From: Selaginella moellendorffii
Lineage: Eukaryota; Streptophyta; Lycopodiopsida; Selaginellales; Selaginellaceae
Direction of reading: 5' to 3'
Assembly (NCBI RefSeq): GCF_000143415.4
Contig: NW_003314302.1
Location: 472,707 to 536,706, forward strand
DNA length: 64,000 bases
Positions 44,097 through 54,829 of this stretch are shown piece by piece. The notes beneath the pieces are model-generated. The model saw only the letters and a program-made list of their open reading frames with translations, was not told where the DNA came from and made no database searches. The translations under genes and the position numbers were made by a program. Each line of letters begins with the position of its first letter. Within the stretch, counting starts at the first letter, position 1.

Positions 44097-44175
44097 CAAA
44101 TTCTATATGAGTAGAGGTTTAGGGTTCACAGGTTTTGAGTTCAAATCCCATCTGAGTAGAGGTTTAGGGTTCAGT
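44097..44175 (+). repeat. 45-bp direct repeat (two units) with telomere-like core
   Basis: Two units of TTTTGAGTTCAAAT followed by GAGTAGAGGTTTAGGGTTCA. The same pair recurs in the second segment copy at about 53811-53889. Confidence 0.8.
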
Positions 44176-44640
44176 TCTTGTAATGATTAGTAGTAATTAA
44201 TATACTCCTTAGAGATGGCAAATATATAATATCATCCCCCCCTCCCTTTGATGGTACCTTCACAAAAAGTATGTTTTTTTAATAATTATATAAAGTACAA
44301 TAAGTATATATTATCGATAGAAAATAAACATCAATAGTTTTGGCAAATCTAGTTAGCTCCAAAAGTTGTTTGCAATTCAACAATAATAAAGTATGTTTAA
44401 TGTATATAAATATCCACTTTAAAATCTTGGTGTAAAGTGTTAATAAAGATGTACATATACTTATAAGGAGCATACACCTTTCCATATTCTTTGTGTTTAC
44501 TAAAGTCAAGAAGGAAAGCCTTGAGTAATAATTATGAACTTTCCATCATCTATTTTGACTATATACTTCTTTACAAATGTAATGATGTATTTTGTGAAGA
44601 GAATCTCACACTCAAGCATTTGGGTTATACTTATTTTACT

Positions 44641-44910
44641 TTACTTTTGCTTGAAGATGGTACTAATAAATTTAATTACCTTATCTTTTCTTATAGGCAT
44701 TTTATACATCTCTGTAGAAACAATGCCAATTTTGTCATTTATGTCTTCAACTCTCCTCTTAAGATTGGAACAAAATTTCTTAAGGTTTTCAATCTCATCT
44801 GAAGCGAGTGCGACGTCATTAGCAACTAGCCATTCTTTAGGTACTGCATCAGGTTTAATCACTATAGTGTCTTCATGGCAATAGTATTGCAATAATATAG
44901 CTAGCACCAT
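44641..44910 (-). other. Short open frame spanning the right breakpoint of duplication copy 1
   Basis: An 89-codon frame that reads WLVANDVALASDEIENLKKF then SNLKRRVEDINDKIGIV and ends FISTIFKQK. The last nine residues come from the duplicated segment; the rest from unique flanking sequence. It resembles a short coiled coil. Expression is unknown and the family is not recognised. Confidence 0.35.
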
Positions 44911-46199
44911 CTCGAAAGTCTTGTTTGCTTTTGTTCCTTATAAAAATATGGGGCTGAAATAGAAGCAAACTTGTCACCATGGATCCAGACCCAATAGTTA
45001 CCCCTTAGAAGCATCCTAACATACTTTATATTAGATTTTATTAGCACTTGATAGATTGCCCATTACCTTGAATTTATGCTATGATAAATGATTTCAATCT
45101 GTTGTGATGCATTTTCTTTATCATACATTGGAGGTGGTTTAGTCTAGGGGTAGTGTCTTGAAGCAAAATGATACTTAACATTAGGCATATGAGAACTTTT
45201 TACTTTAAAGTCTATGCCAACATCTTTATAAACAAAGGAAAAATGATGTTTTGAGTGGGCAATTTTCATGTCACTAATAGAAGCTTAGGAAGTGTATTCC
45301 ATAAGATGTGTTGTAGACCACTTCTTCGACTATAGTTACCACCATTTGGGTAGATGGAGTCAATTTTCTCTTCATTCTATCATGTAATATCTCAATAAAA
45401 ACCCCTATTCCCATGTATCTTTCTTCCTCAAATACCAATACTTTTGAAGACTACTTTATAGTGCATATTAAATATGATAGACATGCTTCGTAAAGATTTA
45501 TCTTCCCTTTCTCTACAAAGGAATGCTAGTTCCAGTGCTTACTCTTAGAGAGATTCACAGTTGGGGTGTATGTGAGGTTCTCAAGTGATTGGTCCTTATA
45601 AAAAACATGATACTAAGAGGCAATAAAACGAGAAAAAAAAGGAGAAACCAATATAAAAAAAGTGATATCCCCACTAAAACATCATAACTTCCCACCACCC
45701 TAACCATAACTCAAATTGAGATAGGCAACTTGTGTCTATATAGCCATTTTTATGCCACTACATTTAGATTTCATTTGCCTTTGTTTCGTGCTCTTCTTCA
45801 GAGGATGCAACTTACCACTATTTGCACAACTCTTTAAACACTAATTAAAATTTTGGTTTGATAAGGTGGTAGTACTAGTTTAGGCTTTAAGCCCAATAGA
45901 GCTCACAAGTCCTCTCATGACCTTCCAAAGGTTGACTATTCCCAAAAATTACTTGGGCACCATTCCAGTTTATAGTAGCCCCATTTGTTATGAAACCATA
46001 AAAGGTTGCAAGCTTATTAGTCCGTTTTAGCATAATATCAAATAAGGACTTCCAAAATATTTCCTAAGATGTATGGTCTTGTATTTTAAACTCTATTGTC
46101 ACAATTGTCAAGTTACAATATAACTTGTGAAAACATAAATATTAAAACCATTTCAATATAATGTAAATAAAACAAAATGTAAGAGAGATATTATTGAAA
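44911..46199. other. AT-rich spacer without supported genes
   Basis: No open frame of useful length and no recognised transposon protein or terminal repeat; probably decayed mobile sequence. Confidence 0.5.
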
Positions 46200-47323
46200 A
46201 GTATGTAATAATATTTTCATACCTCCTGAGGCTAGTTGCACGTTGCACGTTGCACATTTCGTAGTAACTCCCGCAAGCTAGCCTCATCCAATTGAGTATT
46301 CTTGTAGTCCGGATCAAGTAAAGTATTTGCGATAAAATCCTTGAGCACTGTCTTTTGAACATGCTTTGGAGTTGCAGATGAGTTTCTCACAGTCTCTATC
46401 TGCACTGCATCTTTGAAATGGTTGACTGAACTCCTTTGTATCCCTTCCTGCATTAAATGTGTGTGCGTGCCAATATGTATTGCAGCTCTACCAACCTCTC
46501 CATCCCATGGAAGAAAATAGTACATCTTGGCCCTGCAGATGGCACGACACAATGGATCATTCTTGCAAAACCGACACTTGAATCCAACACCAATGGTGTC
46601 ATAGATAGAAGGATTGGTTGCAGATCCTTAAAAAAATGTGGAGTTTTTACCACGCTCTCGATTGCATGCTTTATTCACACAATCTAAATACCCACCACAA
46701 TGAACCATGGATACTGTACCTTCGAAATGCTGGAAATGTGTGGTCTTGATTTTGCACCAGTTGTGGACATCCTACTTCGTCTCCATCCCCTTTCATTTTG
46801 AGCTAACAAGAGGTGCTAGTTGAAAGAAGATATTGCCATTGTATGTAGATGGGAGCTTACTAATAGGCCTATGTAGAAAGGAACGAACATCGATAGAGAG
46901 GTGGGAAAACTGGAAAGTGTTGCAAACAGCGTGGAATATCAGTGAAGTTGGAGTTTGGAAATTCTTGGCTCGCACTGGACTAACATCTCCACTAGAACTA
47001 GAAGAGGAAGAAATGATGACGACTGACTCTTGCTTCACATTCACTTTAGCAGGATCACAGCCTCGCACTTTGATTGGAGATCCAAAAACTCGAATCTCTT
47101 TCGACTTGGAATGTTGCAAATCCCAATGTTGTCCACCTTCACCTACACCCGAAAGAAGAAACTCCGATTGTTCAACTACACCAATGTTGTTGTGAATCAC
47201 AGCTTCCAATGAAATAGAACCGAGAGAAAGATCGAAACATCGGCAAAGAAAACTTTTTAAAATAAGACTTTGGGAGAAAGAAAGCGGTGGGTGATCTTGG
47301 TAATGCAAAAGGAAGCCCTCCAT
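46200..47323 (-). pseudogene. Decayed transposon-type zinc-binding protein
   Basis: The minus strand encodes, in separate frames, a Ser-rich 176-residue N-terminal piece (47323-46793) and a Cys/His-rich region (about 46720-46240): CGGYLDCVNKACNRERG, then FKCRFCKNDPLCRAICRAKM, then IHIGTHTHLMQEG. The arrangement of paired Cys and a GTHTH motif resembles the zinc-binding N-terminal part of MULE- or FAR1-like transposon proteins. A stop interrupts at TFF*GSATNPS (near 46630). A more decayed relative lies at 56850-57285, so the sequence is dispersed. The exact superfamily is not determined. Confidence 0.5.
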
Positions 47324-48120
47324 TTTGTTGCCTTTAGGTTTTGGAACTCTGAACTTTTATAATGAAATGTCACCTCACATGTGCTATGCCATTATGTGAA
47401 AAGATAGGGCGATTTTATTCTAGGATCTAACATTGAATAATGTTGTTATAATAAATTCTGTATGAAGTATATAGGACTATGTTGAACAATATTAAAAGTC
47501 TATATACATTGAATTCAAAAACATACTCAAATTTATTATATGCACTAACTTTTGGTAGAATGGAAAGAAATATCACCTCAAGCATGTGCCATAATATGAA
47601 AGATAGGAATGATTTTATTCTAGGATCTACCATCAACCAATTGTTGCCAAATAAATTAAATATTGTACATATTTTCAGTACTTCATTAAGGCTAGAAATC
47701 ATCACATTCTTCTGAACTCATTTAAATATATTCCATCTTTGTACTACCATCTATCACCTATAGTAAATTATCTATATACATTGCTTTGGAAATAACACCT
47801 TACGATTTAATAATCTTATATTTTCTAACAATTTCGTATTGTGATCAATTCAACACATGCATCTGTGACATTATTTCACATTATGACATAATCATATTAG
47901 AGCACACCTCCATTATTAAATTACAATTCAAAAGGACTTTGTCATGTGATCAAATCTAGGGCGGAATAGAAATTGTACTGTGCTAGATTTATTATTTATT
48001 GTACAGTGAAGATTTACTGCATCCACGATGAACGGCTGTGATGAAAGTTAGGTTAGGGTTAGGGCAGTTGCCGATGTTAAAGTAGAGCAGGAGATTGGGA
48101 GTGACTGCGGGAATAGAATG
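47324..48120. other. AT-rich spacer with a direct repeat
   Basis: A ~75-bp stretch at about 47360-47440 recurs at about 47565-47640, sharing GATTTTATTCTAGGATCTA. No gene is seen. Confidence 0.5.
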
Positions 48121-48129
48121 CCGCCAAGA

Positions 48130-48910
48130 GTAAGTTTTTTCTCCTCCTCCACTCCCTCTCCTCCCCGCCCAGCGCCGCCGTGCCCAGCGCCCCCACGCCC
48201 ACGCCACGCCTAGTGCCGCCACGCCCAGCACTACCGCGCCCACACCACGCCACGCTCAGCACCTCTACTGCCCAGGGCTGCCGAGCACCGCCCATTGCCA
48301 TGCCACACCCAGCACAGCACTGCCTAGGTCCGCCACTGCCCAGCACCGCCGCTGCCATGCCACCGCTGCCGTGCCGCCGCTGCTAACATCGCCCACGCCA
48401 CACCATGCCACACCAGTGCCGTGCCGCCTAGGGCCACTGCTGCCCAGCACCGCCGCTGCCAAGTGCCCAAGCCGGGCATTTGGCTGGGCACTCCGCCTGG
48501 GCCGGCCATGGCAGGCCGGTACGCCGGCAAACCAGTGCCAGAGCAAACTGCCCGCGCCAAGTCTGTGCAGGCCGGCCAAGGCGCTTGGCTGGCAAAGGCG
48601 CCAAGTGCTTGTGCCAAATGCCCACGCTGGGCATTTGGCACGAGCCAGCCAAGTCCAAGTGCCAAGGCCAACTGCCCGCACACCGGCCTTGGCACTTGGA
48701 GGCGGACCGGCGCCCGCACCAAGCGCCAAGGCCAACCGCCTGCGAGCTTGCCTTGGCACTTGGAGGTGGGCCGGTTCGCCAGCGAACCGGCCCGCCTCCA
48801 AGCGCCAAGGCAAGGTTCTCGAGCGGTTGGCCTTGGTGCGGGCCGGCCAAGGTGCTTGGGGGCGGCCCGGTTCGCTGGCGAACCGATGCCTGCACCAAGC
48901 CCACACCCTG
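48130..48910. repeat. GC-rich low-complexity island in AT-rich surroundings
   Basis: About 0.78 kb of very GC-rich sequence. The first half (48150-48460) is a degenerate tandem array of GCCACGCCCAGCAC-like units. The second half (48460-48900) is built from inverted and direct copies of GCCAAGTGCCAAGGC, GGAGGCGG and CCGGTTCGC. Long open frames occur on both strands but are by-products of the base composition. Confidence 0.75.
48726..48836. repeat. Long near-perfect hairpin in the GC-rich island
   Basis: Left arm 48726-48779 and right arm 48782-48836 are inverted copies around a 2-nt loop at 48780-48781. The inner 32 bp pair with one A-C mismatch and one G-T wobble (centre GGTTCGC-CA-GCGAACC); the outer part pairs with small bulges and ends CCAAGGCCAACC / GGTTGGCCTTGG. 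Confidence 0.8.
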
Positions 48911-49105
48911 TTCCCCTCTTCTTATGCATTTATAATTTATAATGAGTTTTTTTATTTTCAGAAACGGAAGCAACTACAAAAGGAGAGGGATGTTGGATCA
49001 AAGAGAAAACATGAGGAAGATGAGATCCAGGACGACAATCAAGTTGACATTCAAATAGAGATTTCCACAGCGACAACTCTACCGTCTTCCCAACCAGATA
49101 ACTCC

Positions 49106-49345
49106 AGTCCACATGCACCCCCACCACCGCCATCGATGCCACCACCACCATTACCACCGCCACCACCTCCACTACCATTACCACCACCGCCACCTTACCT
49201 TCATCACTACCATTACCACCACTGTCATCACCACCATTACCACCACTGTCATCACCACCATTACCACCACCACCGCCACCATCATCACCACCACCAGTGC
49301 AACTATTGTCATCACTACCATTGTTGCCACAACCACAAATGCCAC
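49106..49345 (+). repeat. CCA/CAT-rich microsatellite
   Basis: About 240 bp dominated by CCACCA and CATCAC/CATTAC units. In one frame it encodes Pro runs and then His/Tyr runs; it may be the 5' part or leader of the decayed ParB-like gene that follows. Confidence 0.8.
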
Positions 49346-49368
49346 TACTCTTAACATATTCACAAAAT

Positions 49369-52180
49369 ATGGCAGAAACGGAGCAGTGCCCAAGTGCGCT
49401 TGATGGTGGTGTTGGGCTCGAGTTGGGGGCTAGATCTAATAATAGTGCTACTGGAGGTGTAGCTGAAGCTGAAAGAGAGCTACCTAAACACATTGTCGAC
49501 AAGCGCTTCCAAGAGACAGTTTTGAGAAATAAAGAGAAGGCCATTCACACAACTCTGGAGTCTCTCAAGTGGGAAGGCCCGGGGCACATAATCCGAGAAA
49601 TCCCATTATGTCGATTCACTCAGACAAGCATCGTTCGGTCTGCTTCACCGCACTTTGTCAACATGGACATCTATAGTCTGTACAAACAGAATGGCCTTGG
49701 GACAAACATAGGTATGTTCCTTTTTTTGGTCTTCAAGTCAGGAATGACAAATACCCTCTCGGTGTCACTGGAAATCGAGAGGGATTGGGATGACATTTGG
49801 AAAATGAAGTCCCGCAAATTTGACATCAAGCTTATGAGCCATCCTGAGACTCAACAATTTGTGGGGAAAATGTTCTACATTATCGACGGGAATCATCGCT
49901 GGTGCGCGTGGATGAAGTGCATCCGAGAATGCTTCCGAGACGATCCTGTCTATCACATCAATGTTCCGGTTGGACATGTACACATGAGAGGATCTCTAGA
50001 TGTGGCAAGGCTTGTGATAGCTTGCCACAAAATTAATGCATAAGTACTTCTCCCTCTTCAATCACTTTTAACAATTTGTGTTTTGCAGGCTAGGACAGTT
50101 TGTAGTGCAGAAACAAAGCCTAGTACATGATATCGAGCAAATCCGGTTTCTTGCCAATCTCGACGAGGATGCAGTCCGCAGCCACTATGGTGATGATTTA
50201 GCATCACTTATTTGGCATCAACAAGGTCGTTAGGATGCCAATAGATGGTACAAGAATCTAGTGGCTTTTATGACAGTTGTGTGGAGTAAGGTATATTCTT
50301 TCAAGTATATTTCTTATCATAGAATGTTTGTGTTGTCTTCAGCCATTGGTGAAGGTTAAGCAAGATGCATATGCACAGTTGCATCGAGCTGAAAATGATC
50401 AAGAACTCTCAGAGCATTTAGCTGCAATTGACATGAAAATCAACAACACAAAGAAGACAAAGGTAAAGAAATTACTTAGTGTGGCTGACCCTCGACGCCC
50501 AAAGGAGTGGTTCGATATTATAACAGAGATTGCTTGTCATGAAAGTAAGTATTGTTTATGTTTACATGAAGGTTCTCACAAAAGTTATTTTTTAGTGGGC
50601 AAGACTCCAGATGAGATTATTTACAACATCTCAAAGTCAAAGTTTACATATGAGGAATAGATACACATTCTGAACGACCTCAATAGTAGACTTAGAGAAG
50701 GAGAAAAAGGTTTGGACAGTATGATGGAGACTGTGATGAGGAGGACCGTCTACATTTCACAAATTGTATATGAAGGGGAGATGTTTCTAGCACCTTTCAT
50801 AGGGGATGATCCTAAGCAACTTCCATTTAAGGACTTCGTCACCATTGAGCTTACAAAACTCGGAGAGGACTGGCTGCCAAAGAAGGCCACAAGCACGACT
50901 CCATTTGATAAACAACTTGGCCAACCTTACTTCATGCGTCGAGCGGCTTTCAGTTAACATACAATTTCTCAACTATACTCAATTGTTTATATTCTATTAT
51001 AGGTATCTCCAATATAGAGGCGTTCCTCTTGAAACACCGGTATGCACACGCCTCCTGAGGCATGGTATGAGAGATGGAGGCATGTACCCGACAACAATGA
51101 AGTTTCCAGCAGCAATAAAGCGTGTTTGTCCTTGGGAATTGGAGATGCCAGATTATGAACCAACCCACCATGAGGCTGCAAGAGGCAACAATGATGACGA
51201 AGATGATGGCCATGAGAATGTCGACCCTGTTGGTGCCAATGGCGAGCAGAGTGAAGATGGCGGTGAGAACGAGATTCTTCGAGACGAAGTCGAGCAAGAG
51301 AACCAGAACGTCCAAGAAGTTCTACCTTGACGAAAGCGTGTAAATCCACGTCTGGAGGAATTAGTTAACAGTGACGATGATCGTCCAAGACGTCCCCGTA
51401 ATCGGGGAACTTCTCGAGGTATATTTCTTTTAATTCTCTCCTTTTCTTAGTTCCTCAAAATGGTTGCAGCAAAAACTGTCAGGAGTAACTTCATTCCAGC
51501 TCGTCTTGATGCTCGAGAAGAGGACTTGGAGGAACTTACATCTACCACACGCCACATGACAGTATGTAAATTTTTCTTAAGTTCACATCTTATCTTTGTC
51601 TTCTCCCCCTGAGATTTGCCCTGTATCTCCAATGGCATTCCGTGGTGAAGTTGGGATCTTTATTGGCTCCTATAGNNNNNNNNNNNNNNNNNNNNNNNNN
51701 NNNNNNNNNNNNNNNNNNNNNNNNNNNNNNNNNNNNNNNNNNNNNNNNNNNNNNNNNNNNNNNNNNNNNNNNNNNNNNNNNNNNNNNNNNNNNNNNNNNN
51801 NNNNNNNNNNNNNNNNNNNNNNNNNNNNNNNNNNNNNNNNNNNNNNNNNNNNNNNNNNNNNNNNNNNNNNNNNNNNNNNNNNNNNNNNNNNNNNCCTTCA
51901 CACAACCAGTCAAGTTGCCTTCATTCTCCCGAATGACCCCCATTGGATGTCCTGCCTTATGAGGTATGCAAGTTGAGTCAACTTCAAGAGATTCTCTTCC
52001 GGATGCATCATGGATAGTGTTGGGGTCGAGACCAAAGGTGTCCTAGGCATGCCAGAGAAGGTAAGAAATCATTTTCTGTTTTGGTTGTCTCTAAAGTTTT
52101 ATTATTCAGGTTATGATGTGGACCTACCATATGTTCTGCAGAAAAGAAAATGACAGTTTTCGTGATAGCGAGCGTGATGC
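49369..52180 (+). pseudogene. Decayed multi-exon gene with a ParB/sulfiredoxin-like motif; 3' end cut off by duplication copy 2
   Basis: A plus-strand gene. The start may be ATG 49369 (MAETEQCPSALDGG). The first exon region ends in MFYIIDGNHRWCAWMK; DGNHRW (49885-49902) resembles the catalytic/ligand loop of ParB/sulfiredoxin-fold proteins (GxHR). Later exons read FVVQKQSLVHDIEQIRFLAN, VADPRRPKEWFDIITEIACH, YLQYRGVPLETPVCTRLLRH, an acidic linker (DDEDDGHENVDP), AAKTVRSNFIPARLDARE, then after the gap VAFILPNDPHWMSCLMR, GVETKGVLGMPEK and VMMWTYHMFCRKENDSFRDS. Splice signals are mostly kept. In-frame stops occur at 50041-50043, 50231-50233, 50658-50660 and 51328-51330; the last three look like C-to-T changes of CAG, CAG and CGA. 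The N gap hides part of it. The protein family is not recognised beyond the motif. Confidence 0.55.
51676..51894. other. Assembly gap (219 N)
   Basis: A run of N inside the decayed ParB-like gene, 285 bp before the second copy of the 2.2-kb duplicated segment. Gap size may be nominal. Confidence 1.
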
Positions 52181-54383
52181 TAAAGTAGAACTATATTGTA
52201 TTATTTAATAGCTTGCCAAATTACTTGTTTTGTATCAAAGTTAAAAATGATAACATTTCCATCCCCTCTCACCACTAAACTTGCTGTGATAATACAATTT
52301 GGTTGTGGATTGCAATATTTATTAGATGACCATAAAACATAATTTTGATAGTCTTTAATCACAAAATTCCCATCTTGTTGTAAATGAGCCAAGCATCCAT
52401 CAATGGGCCTATAAGGGTGCTCACTTAAATATAAAATTGTTCCACTGCTCCTCTCAATTAGCACTAACTTACAATCACTATGTAGCATTAGCTTATAAAG
52501 CCCATTCCCTGATTTTAAGCTATTTCCTGCTAGAATAAATGATCCTGGAACTTCATTTTGATTCCCTACAAGTGATGATTCAAAGCTCCAACAATCACTT
52601 CCATCAAAATCCATAAGAACAAAAACATTAGCTGTGTTTCTTAGTGCTTTAGTGGCCATACTAAAGTTACTATTTGAAATATTTTGTGTTTGATGAACAC
52701 CAAAGTCTACTCGATAGTGTATGGCAAAATTTGAAAATTCTGTGCGTATTTCAGCACAAAACCTTCGCCTTCCTTCAATATAAGTTGAGGCATCTAAAAA
52801 TATTTGATTTCTAATAGCTCTGAATGTGGCTCGCACCAAATGGGAGGGAAAATTGATTGCTACAAAGGGATCTGCAACACAAAACATAGCCACCACAACA
52901 GGGGCATTGATATAAAAAGTGATCCTTAAAGTCATTTCACCAATATGAAACTCCACTGATGTGCTTCCTACTGGAAAGAGGTTATAAGGATTATCTCTAG
53001 TAGTATCAGCATAGTGAGTTGTAATGAAATTGGACATGAGTCGAATGACATCTTGGAATTGCTGTGGTGACAATGCATTAGAAGCCAGCTGAAAAATTGT
53101 TCTGGGATTGGAATATTGGGGTGGTGGTGGAGTCAAAAAATAAGCCAACTTTGGCAAAAGATAAACAATTAAAACAATAAAAAATCTAGTCATAATCTAG
53201 AAATTATAATTATGATTTTCTATTCTTTATCTCTATTTCTGATTTTTAGTAAAATAAACTACCTAAAATAATAAAATAATAATTATAGATAAAATTTTAT
53301 AATATAAAAAATAAAAAATATTAAGGCTATAAACATTCAAATTTTATCAATACTCTGGAATCAATACTAGCTATTGATCACATCACAAGATTTAATCCAA
53401 ACCATAAAAATATAATATTTTGAACACTCCCACTTATAAGAGACTTGAAAATCAAAATATTCATGTAGTGAGTGACAAATTGAGCAAGTTAAAAATTCAA
53501 AAGACTAGTTTAGAAACCACCAAAAATGTGCCGCCCAAGGTCTGAAAAACAAAACTATAGTATGAGGTTTGGAGGTATGTAATAAAGTGGTCAATGCCAA
53601 GAGCTCATTGTTAAGAGAAGAGGAGACAACAAACTATTAAAATATTAAACAATGGAGAAGAAAAGATAAATCTGTATTAAACACTCTAAGTACAAATTTC
53701 TTAAAACCCTATTTTTATAGGGGCTTTAGAAATTAATCTCAACTAATCCACAAACTTAATCTAAATATAAGTTCATACTGCCCATCCATGTGTACAGCAA
53801 GTTTTGAGTTCAAATTCTATATGAGTAGAGGTTTAGGGTTCACAGGTTTTGAGTTCAAATCCCATCTGAGTAGAGGTTTAGGGTTCAGTTCTTGTAATGA
53901 TTAGTAGTAATTAATATACTCCTTAGAGATGGCAAATATATAATATCATCCCCCCCTCCCTTTGATGGTACCTTCACAAAAAGTATGTTTTTTTAATAAT
54001 TATATAAAGTACAATAAGTATATATTATCGATAGAAAATAAACATCAATAGTTTTGGCAAATCTAGTTAGCTCCAAAAGTTGTTTGCAATTCAACAATAA
54101 TAAAGTATGTTTAATGTATATAAATATCCACTTTAAAATCTTGGTGTAAAGTGTTAATAAAGATGTACATATACTTATAAGGAGCATACACCTTCCATAT
54201 TCTTTGTGTTACTAAAGTCAAGAAGGAAAGCCTTGAGTAATAATTATGAACTTTCCATCATCTATTTTGACTATATACTTCTTTACAAATGTAATGATGT
54301 ATTTTGTGAAGAGAATCTCACACTCAAGCATTTGGGTTATACTTATTTTACTTTACTTCTGCTTGAAGATGGTACTAATAAAT
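52180..54383. repeat. 2.2-kb duplicated segment, copy 2
   Basis: Near-identical to 42466-44671 (offset 9714, then 9712 after two 1-bp indels). On the left it abuts the coding sequence of the ParB-like gene at ...DSFRDSERDAK; on the right it abuts the coding sequence of a zinc-protein gene at ...KWMYKKIKKEL. It is direct in orientation relative to copy 1. Confidence 0.9.
52201..53193 (-). CDS. Secreted bulb-type lectin-domain protein, copy 2
   Basis: Encodes the same 330 residues as the gene at 42487-43479: signal peptide, unrecognised middle domain, C-terminal B-lectin domain with QDGNFVIKD. About 290 bp of 5' flank (to 53480) is also identical, so any promoter is copied too. Whether both copies exist in the genome depends on the assembly. 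Confidence 0.7.
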   Translation of the reverse strand: MTRFFIVLIVYLLPKLAYFLTPPPPQYSNPRTIFQLASNALSPQQFQDVIRLMSNFITTHYADTTRDNPYNLFPVGSTSVEFHIGEMTLRITFYINAPVVVAMFCVADPFVAINFPSHLVRATFRAIRNQIFLDASTYIEGRRRFCAEIRTEFSNFAIHYRVDFGVHQTQNISNSNFSMATKALRNTANVFVLMDFDGSDCWSFESSLVGNQNEVPGSFILAGNSLKSGNGLYKLMLHSDCKLVLIERSSGTILYLSEHPYRPIDGCLAHLQQDGNFVIKDYQNYVLWSSNKYCNPQPNCIITASLVVRGDGNVIIFNFDTKQVIWQAIK

Positions 54384-54829
54384 AACTCTTTCTTGATTTT
54401 CTTATACATCCATTTATGCACACCTTCCACACCAATTCTTGGGCAGTTGTGACAGTGTTCTAGAAAAGTTTCTAGACCCATACAGCCTTCCGTTTTATCT
54501 AAATAAAAGTAGCAGATGGGACACTGGAGATAATATGTGTTCATTCTTTCAAAAGTTTCAACCATATCGGGAGCAAGATCTTGAAGAAACATCTGGCATC
54601 GCTCTTGAAGCACATGAGGCAATCCATCTTTAGTAGCAACATCTAGAACATTATCTGGAAGAGGGATTTCTTGTTCAGTCACACTTGGGGCTACAAAAGA
54701 AAAAGCCTCACAATGATTGATGTATGGAGGGAAGGGTGGAATGTTGGTAGAATTTGGAGACGGAGGTGGAGACTCATATGAAATGCATGGGGGCCAAGTG
54801 CAAGTAGCAATAACATTTTCCCTAGCCAT
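54353..54829 (-). CDS. Small Cys/His protein (CPIC...HCxxC), copy 1, with a foreign C-terminal tail
   Basis: An intronless 158-residue frame. The N-terminus is Pro-rich (YESPPPSPNSTNIPPFPP), then an acidic stretch, then a likely zinc-binding unit: YYLQCPICYFYLDKTEGCMG and FLEHCHNCPR, i.e. C-x2-C ... H-C-x2-C. After KWMYKKIKKEL it switches into the duplicated 2.2-kb segment and ends FISTIFKQK. The related copy downstream continues KTHSYYDFMVENNIPLVNT instead, showing the original tail was lost. No family is recognised; the finger could bind nucleic acid or protein. AT-rich codon use. Confidence 0.5.
   Translation of the reverse strand: MARENVIATCTWPPCISYESPPPSPNSTNIPPFPPYINHCEAFSFVAPSVTEQEIPLPDNVLDVATKDGLPHVLQERCQMFLQDLAPDMVETFERMNTYYLQCPICYFYLDKTEGCMGLETFLEHCHNCPRIGVEGVHKWMYKKIKKELFISTIFKQK

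Larger units (their letters stand above)
42466..44671. repeat. 2.2-kb duplicated segment, copy 1 (carries the lectin gene)
   Basis: This segment recurs almost without change at 52180-54383. The left boundary is CTAAAGTAGAAC, the right boundary GTACTAATAAAT. I found only two 1-bp indels in T runs (near 44480-44500) and one substitution (near 44648). There are no terminal inverted repeats and no target duplication. Besides the lectin gene it holds a 45-bp tandem repeat (44097-44175) containing AGGTTTAGGGTTCA. Confidence 0.9.

Noticed and set aside
48265..49354. Several 150-330-codon frames on both strands of the GC-rich island
   Set aside because: They overlap in many frames, consist of repeat-encoded Pro/Ala/Arg/His-rich sequence and follow from base composition.
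51590..51976. Open frames across the N run
   Set aside because: They are open only because N codons were not read as stops.
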